A DNA stretch of 64,000 nt from Lamellibrachia satsuma (lineage: Eukaryota > Annelida > Polychaeta > Sabellida > Siboglinidae). Positions 53,000 to 64,000 of the stretch are shown here, piece after piece (position 1 is the first letter of the stretch; each line of letters begins with the position of its first letter). The stretch is taken from positions 1,060,501 through 1,124,500 of the forward strand of contig BSQZ01000098.1 in NCBI GenBank assembly GCA_033239005.1, in the 5' to 3' direction. Under the pieces are notes generated by a model. The model was not told the origin of the DNA. It worked only from the letters and a program-made list of their open reading frames with translations, and ran no database searches. The position numbers and the translations under genes are program-made.

Positions 53000-53230
53000 T
53001 CGTTCTAAGTTTACCTCTGCTTGAGCTTCCACAAATGTTGTATGTGGTTTTGCATAATTTACTATTATCAGTAATGGTAGTACTAATACAGTTTCCTTAC
53101 AAGTAGTACTACTATTATTATCAACTTACCACTTCCATCACTACCAACACCACCACCACCATTACAAACACAGTCATCGTCACCACTACTGTCTCAAGCA
53201 CCGCCACCAACAACTCTATCAGCAATACAA
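53000..53230. repeat. Inverted counterpart of the unit GT-rich tract
   Basis: CACCACCACCACC-rich sequence preceded by GCTTCCACAAATGTTG, which matches the reverse complement of about 6060-6240 in unit 1. It shows that the inverted relic extends well past its poly(A) signal. Confidence 0.6.
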
Positions 53231-53424
53231 CTTAACAACACAACCACAGTTAAAACATGCAACAATGTTTAGTGGTGACAACGCAAGTACACCTTGCAGT
53301 AACAGTTATCAAGCATAGTTACGAAACTTAATTAAATTTAAGCGAGCCACTGTCTACAATTAAGCTTGTGTACATCCGACAACATCTGATACTCCTAATT
53401 ATGTTCACTGTGATGAGGTGCTCG

Positions 53425-53430
53425 TTTAAT
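53425..53430 (-). terminator. Candidate poly(A) signal ATTAAA of TMEM237
   Basis: ATTAAA on the minus strand about 155 nt past the stop codon. No AATAAA was seen nearer, so this is only a candidate. Confidence 0.35.
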
Positions 53431-53585
53431 GTTATACACGTTTTCGTCTGGAGAAGCGTTGCAAACCTTATTTCAAACATATGCCCGCTATCCGGTACGA
53501 TATATTTTGCAGTGCAATACATAAAGTATAACATATGACTGCGTTGAAAAGTTCTCCTCATTTGACAAACCTTAAAGAGACATTG

Positions 53586-59372
<5,787 letters not shown>

Positions 59373-60406
59373 TCCAATGGCAATTAATGTTCTTTGACTT
59401 CGTCGCTGATTTTGTAGGGGAAATATCGTTGGATTTAGATCTCTATGTAAGGAGAGTCTTCATCAGTGCTGCCACATAGCGGACGTATTAACACTAACCA
59501 CCAGTGGATCCACTCACCATGTCAAATGATTTTGTTTACTCGACAATTGGTCAACACAAGAAATGTCCAGCAAGTGATCACGATTTATTATGCAAATGTA
59601 ATAACTACTTCCGACAGCATCCTCCCGTTGAACTAATTAAATCTAGGGCTCATCCTACAGTCATGTCAAGTTACAATTTTCTTGGGGGTACTGGTATGTT
59701 CAAAATACAATTTTCTTGGCCTCGGGGGCACTGGTATGTTCAAAATTTTACCCAAGGGCAAGGCGATGTCAATGGGCACGTGGGTTCTCTTCTATCCAGC
59801 ACTTTGTGGAAAGCATGGAACACGTACATTATAACCGTGAATTAATAGCTTCTGATATGTTTTCTCATATTCCAAGTAGAAAAAAATATGAAGCTAATTT
59901 ATATGCAAATTGTCTTGCGAACTGGATATGTAAATAGCTATTGTTGCGAATATATCCTGCATTCGCATGTTTGTAAGGTTTCACTTCCACATAACATAGT
60001 CTCACATATCTGAACTGTAACATGAGTTGGTGTCACGCCAGGTCTAATATATGTGCCAAATGTTATGAAAATCTGATGGGGGAACATTCCTGTTTGATTT
60101 TATATTATTTATATTATTTATATAGGCTAACCTTCAGTCCAGAGGGCATGTACGGGGACGTTATTGCATGAAATCTGAAGAAAAAACGTATTCAATACGC
60201 TTATGTTGTATGATAAGAATTTCTTTAAACTAGAAACTGGTGGTCATCATCATAGATCCAATTCATTTAATATTGTATAAATTCCAAATTCACAATTTAC
60301 CGACGTGCTGCGCAGTGGAAGATATTAACAGTAGCACTCTGGACATTTCTTACATAAAACACAAAATATTGACATCGCCACCAGTAGGCCTTTCTGTCAT
60401 TTGCCC
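59373..60406. other. No recognised gene; TMEM237 upstream region
   Basis: Upstream flank of TMEM237 and about 1 kb of unclassified sequence. A 113-codon plus-strand frame at 59504-59845 contains two imperfect direct repeats (TTTTCTTGG with GGCACTGGTATGTTCAAAAT) and resembles no family I know, so I do not call it a gene. Confidence 0.5.
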
Positions 60407-60417
60407 CCCCCCCCCCG
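60407..60417. repeat. Poly(C) run
   Basis: Uninterrupted C run of about 11-12 bases. Confidence 0.9.
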
Positions 60418-60631
60418 TCATTCTGCATGATTCCCCCATCCTACCTTAGCCTCATATTTACTAAGCGAAAATAATTTTTTTTCAGTGCTTGTGTAGCGAA
60501 TTTCCACTGGTCAGACTTACAAACCAATGTGCAAGAAGCCACCCTCATAATGCCACCCATCTCGACACCCAGGGGGATAATGCCATACCAAAGCAGTGGG
60601 GTTTGCCACCCAGAGCCCCATGGAGCACATG

Positions 60632-60746
<115 letters not shown>

Positions 60747-61114
60747 TTAGGGTCACCATGAGAGAATTGTTGAACAATTTATTTAATATCTATAAGTATA
60801 AGGTAAGCCTGGGCGGAACATTTTTATTGGGAAATTTCTTCTTCGGCGAAAGAGAGAATTATCAGATTTAATTGGGGCACTAAGAGAGAAATTTACATAT
60901 TTTCTACGGACACAGAGAGAAAAATGGCCAAAATAGGGTTTTTGCGGCACATACATGTATACCTCAGTATAGGGAGTAACCCCCTCGGGTCTCGACACTG
61001 ATGAGGACCACGGGTTTGGGGACACAAAACAATAATACTATGTAGGCTTCGAAGATAATATAGAATGAAGTTATTGGCATCATCAGGAAGCATATCTACT
61101 AAAAATATCATGTC

Positions 61115-62265
61115 CGAAATACGAAAGTTCTTGATAAGTGGACCGAAGCTATTGAACAGGAAGAGAGGATTGACGCAATTGACCTTGACTTCACCAAAGC
61201 GTTGGACACGGTCCCACACCAGAGACTAGTTGTCAAGCTCAAAGGTTATGGGATATGTGGCAAAGTGCTACAGTGGATTGCAGTCTTCCTTGATGGAAGT
61301 CGCCAACGTGTTATCATCAACGGTAGTACATCGTCGTGGCCCCCCGTCACGAGCGGCATTCCGCAAGGAAGTGTACTTGGCCCAATCCTCTTTGTATGCT
61401 ACATCAACGACATGCCAGAGGTGGCGGACTCACCTATTCACATGTTTGCCGATGACACCAAAATCTACAGACAAATCACCACTCAGTCTGACCAAGAGAC
61501 ACTACGTGCAGACCTAAAACAACTAGAAGAGTGGTCCAAAAATAGCAACTACGTTTTAATAAAGAGAAATGCAAAGTTATGCATTTAGGGCGAAACAACC
61601 ACAAATATGAATATGTTATAGCTAGCAGTGGAACTAGTACCACCCTGGGGGGGGAGACCACAAACGAGAGAGACTTGGGAGTACAAGTGGACCCGGAACT
61701 AAAGTTTGACCAACATGTGGAGTTAATACCAAATAAGGTTATACTCAAGTCTGGTCAGACCTATTCTAGAATATGGAAATGTTATCTGGGCCCCAACACT
61801 CAAGAGAGACCAAAGGATAATGTACAGATAATGTACAACGAAGAGCAACAAAGCTAATTCCAGACCTGAAGTGCCAGGAGTATTGTAACAGATTGAAGGC
61901 GTTGAAGCTACCAAGCCTATACTTCAGAAGAGCAAGAGGAGACATGATCCAAGTCTACAAAATGCCACTTCAGATGGACCACAACACAGTGACGAGGGGA
62001 CACAGCCTGAAGCTCAAGAAGGAATGTGTGGCAGCTAGACAACGGAGGAGCTACTTTAGACACAGAGTAGTGAACAGGTGGAACTCTCTCACAGAGGATG
62101 TAGTTTCAGCACACACACACTAAATGCATTCAAAGCTAAACTAGACAAATTGTGGTGCGCTTACACTTGTGAGCAAAGTGACAACTTCCCACCCATGTGC
62201 ACAAACTACAGTAAAGACCAGCTAAAAGGCTATTAGCCTAAAAGAGCTGAAGAGGATGTATGTAT
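61115..62265 (+). mobile_element. 5'-truncated CR1-like LINE
   Basis: Plus-strand RT with AIDLDFTKALDTVPHQRL, YGICGKVLQWIAVFLDGSRQ, SGIPQGSVLGPILFVCYIND and the catalytic MFADDTKIY. Around 61555 a one-base frameshift moves the reading to FNKEKCKVMHLGRNN, ERDLGVQVDPELKFDQHVE, then LKALKLPSLYFRRARGDMIQ, SYFRHRVVNRWNSL and FKAKLDKLW, the standard CR1/L2 C-terminus. It ends in an ATGT-rich tail after 62250. The endonuclease part is absent, as expected for a 5'-truncated insertion. It is less eroded than the other LINEs here. Confidence 0.92.
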
Positions 62266-63732
62266 ATGTATGTATAAGAACAAGGTTGTCCTTTCGTCCA
62301 GTGCTGCCATCTGGGATTGGATTGAGGAAAACGATATGGTGTGATTGTCGTCGACGTTCACCCATGTGGGTGATGCGTGACCTGCTAGGTATAGGTAATT
62401 CACGTGTTGTATGGGACAATGAATACTCTATTAAAATAATAGATTCACGTGAATTAAAACAGTCAAGGTACATGACGCGAGTATGTGTTGATAGTCGCGG
62501 GTTAGTGACATAGGGGTCGCCACCAGTCAATCCAAGCCGTGTTTTTCTTCTGAGTTTTCTGTTAATGTGACGAATCCTAGGCGCATCGACATTCGGCTTG
62601 CACTCCATTCTGCCAGATCATCTGTTTTTCCTCTTGGTTTCTTCATACGTCATTCTTCTCATCCGTCTGGTCAGTAAACCTATTCTTTTACTTTTTCTTG
62701 GTCTTTATTTAATTATTTCTTTTTGGCAATAACCGTAAATATAAAATTACGGCGTTCTGTGATGAAAACTGTATGTGGAGCATATGTCTTCTGCTTCTTG
62801 ACGCCATGGTGCAGATGGCATGTCAAGAAATACTCATATGAAACGATTAGTACGTGTAATTTTACATCTTAAGTTACTAGTTCTGACACAGATCTGTGTC
62901 ATAAGTGTAGAATCGATCCTTATGTTTTAAAGGTTCACGCTCGTCGCCTCTACGCATACTACCTACTGGGGCGGAAGAAAATGCCTATATGTTTCCTGAT
63001 AGCCAAGTACGTCGTGTAGGCTAAATGCAGTGTTCGTTACCTGGGCCCGTATTCTCGAAAGACTTATGAATTTCTAACTCACGTTTTTCGTAAACATGGC
63101 GGGAAAAGTATCAGGGGTGTTCACTCTTAGAATATCTGGATAAATATTATCCGCGTGCAATATACTATTGAAGTATTACATAATCCATGTTAAATCTCAG
63201 CCAACACTGGCTGGCTTGCGTTATAATCTTAAATTTGCCATGTTATTTTGGTATTGTACATTCCACGAGCGACCGCCCGACGGCAGCTTTGCCGCCATTT
63301 TTACGGAAGCTTGAGTTAGAATTCGTTAGCCTTTCGAGAATCCGGAAACAAAGCTCGGACCCAGTGGGTGACTCGAGTCTTCAATCGCGACGCGAGTCGC
63401 ACTTTTTGACTTTTTGACACTCTAGCATTTCGGACGTACATGGGCTTCTCAGCCAAACACCTGAAACTTGATAATTCAGCCCGAGACTTGCGAGACTTGA
63501 GCAATAACTTGATGCAACTTTCGATCGATGCCTTTTTGCCGACAGAAAAAGTAGTATGATTATGAGTGACACTGACACCACGTCCGTCCACAGGGCTAAG
63601 AACGGAAGGGGGATTCGGTAAATGTTGAGATTGTTGTATTTGTAGATCTATTCTGTGTAATCTTCTTAAATTAATAGACACGGAACCCGCACGCAATAAG
63701 CTAAAAGAGTCACGGGATGATTTATCTCTCCC
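62266..63732. other. No recognised feature
   Basis: No gene was recognised. A 16-bp perfect palindrome GACACAGATCTGTGTC lies at 62885-62900. GGGCCCGTATTCTCGAAA near 63042 resembles the edge of a dispersed repeat but has no visible partner end. The minus-strand frame at 63316-63813 has no recognised motif. Confidence 0.4.
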
Positions 63733-63774
63733 CCACCCCCACCCACTCCACCCCCACCCCCACCCCCCACCCCG
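63733..63774. repeat. C-rich tract (G-quadruplex-prone on the minus strand)
   Basis: CCCCCACCCCCACCC-type run with at least six C4-5 blocks separated by single A or short gaps. Not obviously linked to a gene. Confidence 0.8.
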
Positions 63775-64000
63775 AGGACGGGCCTGAAGCTGCACAAAAA
63801 TGTTAAACACCATTAACGTCAGTCACTCGGGAAGATGTGATGCAAGTAGTGAAAGATAATCTTCCAGATGATCTTCGAAGATAGATTCACATACGCGGAT
63901 TGTATGCACCAAAGATTGAGTCAGAAGCCAGCGTTATAATAAACCCAGTATTGTGAGACACCCTGAAAAGATTAGGCTTTCACCATTGGATAATGGCGGG

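Noticed and set aside
59375..59395. RFX X-box upstream of TMEM237 (ATTGCCATTGGAAT)
   Set aside because: Only about 10 of 14 positions match the X-box and it abuts the start codon; too weak to call.
60990..61030. CTGATGA within ACACTGATGAGGACC, the hammerhead ribozyme core string
   Set aside because: No GAAA partner and no stem II or III pairing at proper spacing.
62885..62900. Palindrome GACACAGATCTGTGTC as a regulatory site
   Set aside because: Isolated, no nearby gene, and a single 16-bp palindrome is not enough evidence.

Overview
The window is eukaryotic nuclear DNA. It is AT-rich, its genes have GT-AG introns, and it carries several LINE families, a hAT-type MITE, tRNA-derived SINE-like sequence and long microsatellites. 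The transposon proteins and the TMEM237 gene look like a marine lophotrochozoan, most likely a mollusc. That assignment is inferred from remembered family resemblance; no search was run.

Left flank (1-3237). A 20-bp minisatellite is followed by the relic of a LINE ORF1 (+) with a 38-bp tandem repeat expanded inside it. Next comes a 5'-truncated LINE ORF2 relic (-) that ends exactly where the main array begins.

Main array (3238-42683). Three near-identical tandem units of 11.2-11.4 kb are followed by a truncated fourth. Each unit carries one minus-strand gene. The ORFs there are short, and the gene appears only when the exons are spliced: a TATA box, a noncoding exon 1, a signal-peptide exon, three coding exons and a noncoding 3' exon with AATAAA. 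All coding introns are phase 1. The product is a 193-residue secreted protein very rich in Cys, Tyr and Arg. Each of its three exon-encoded modules resembles a degenerate chitin-binding type-2 (CBM14, peritrophin-A) domain. Copies 1-3 are intact. Copy 4 has lost its promoter and exon 1 and has a nonsense codon.

Older flank (42684-53230). Two diverged blocks with a period of about 3.5 kb (43.5-47.0 and 47.0-50.7 kb) share sequence with the parts of the 11-kb unit around the gene, so the locus is a nested tandem repeat. At the junction between the two blocks lies the 3' end of a 28S rRNA gene followed by spacer-like repeats. Beyond them an eroded, inverted fifth copy of the Cys/Tyr-rich gene (+ strand) lies beside a 733-bp hAT-like MITE.

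Right flank (53231-64000). A single-copy minus-strand gene was assembled from six exons and recognised as TMEM237, a four-pass ciliary transition-zone protein. Its introns hold a 21-bp minisatellite, a (TA)n tract, a LINE relic and SINE-like sequence. Further right are (GA)n, a 5'-truncated CR1-like LINE with an intact FADD motif but a frameshift, and sequence in which I recognise nothing.

Taken together, the window shows an unfamiliar secreted-protein family expanding and decaying by local tandem duplication, with transposon debris at the duplication edges, beside a conserved housekeeping-type ciliary gene.
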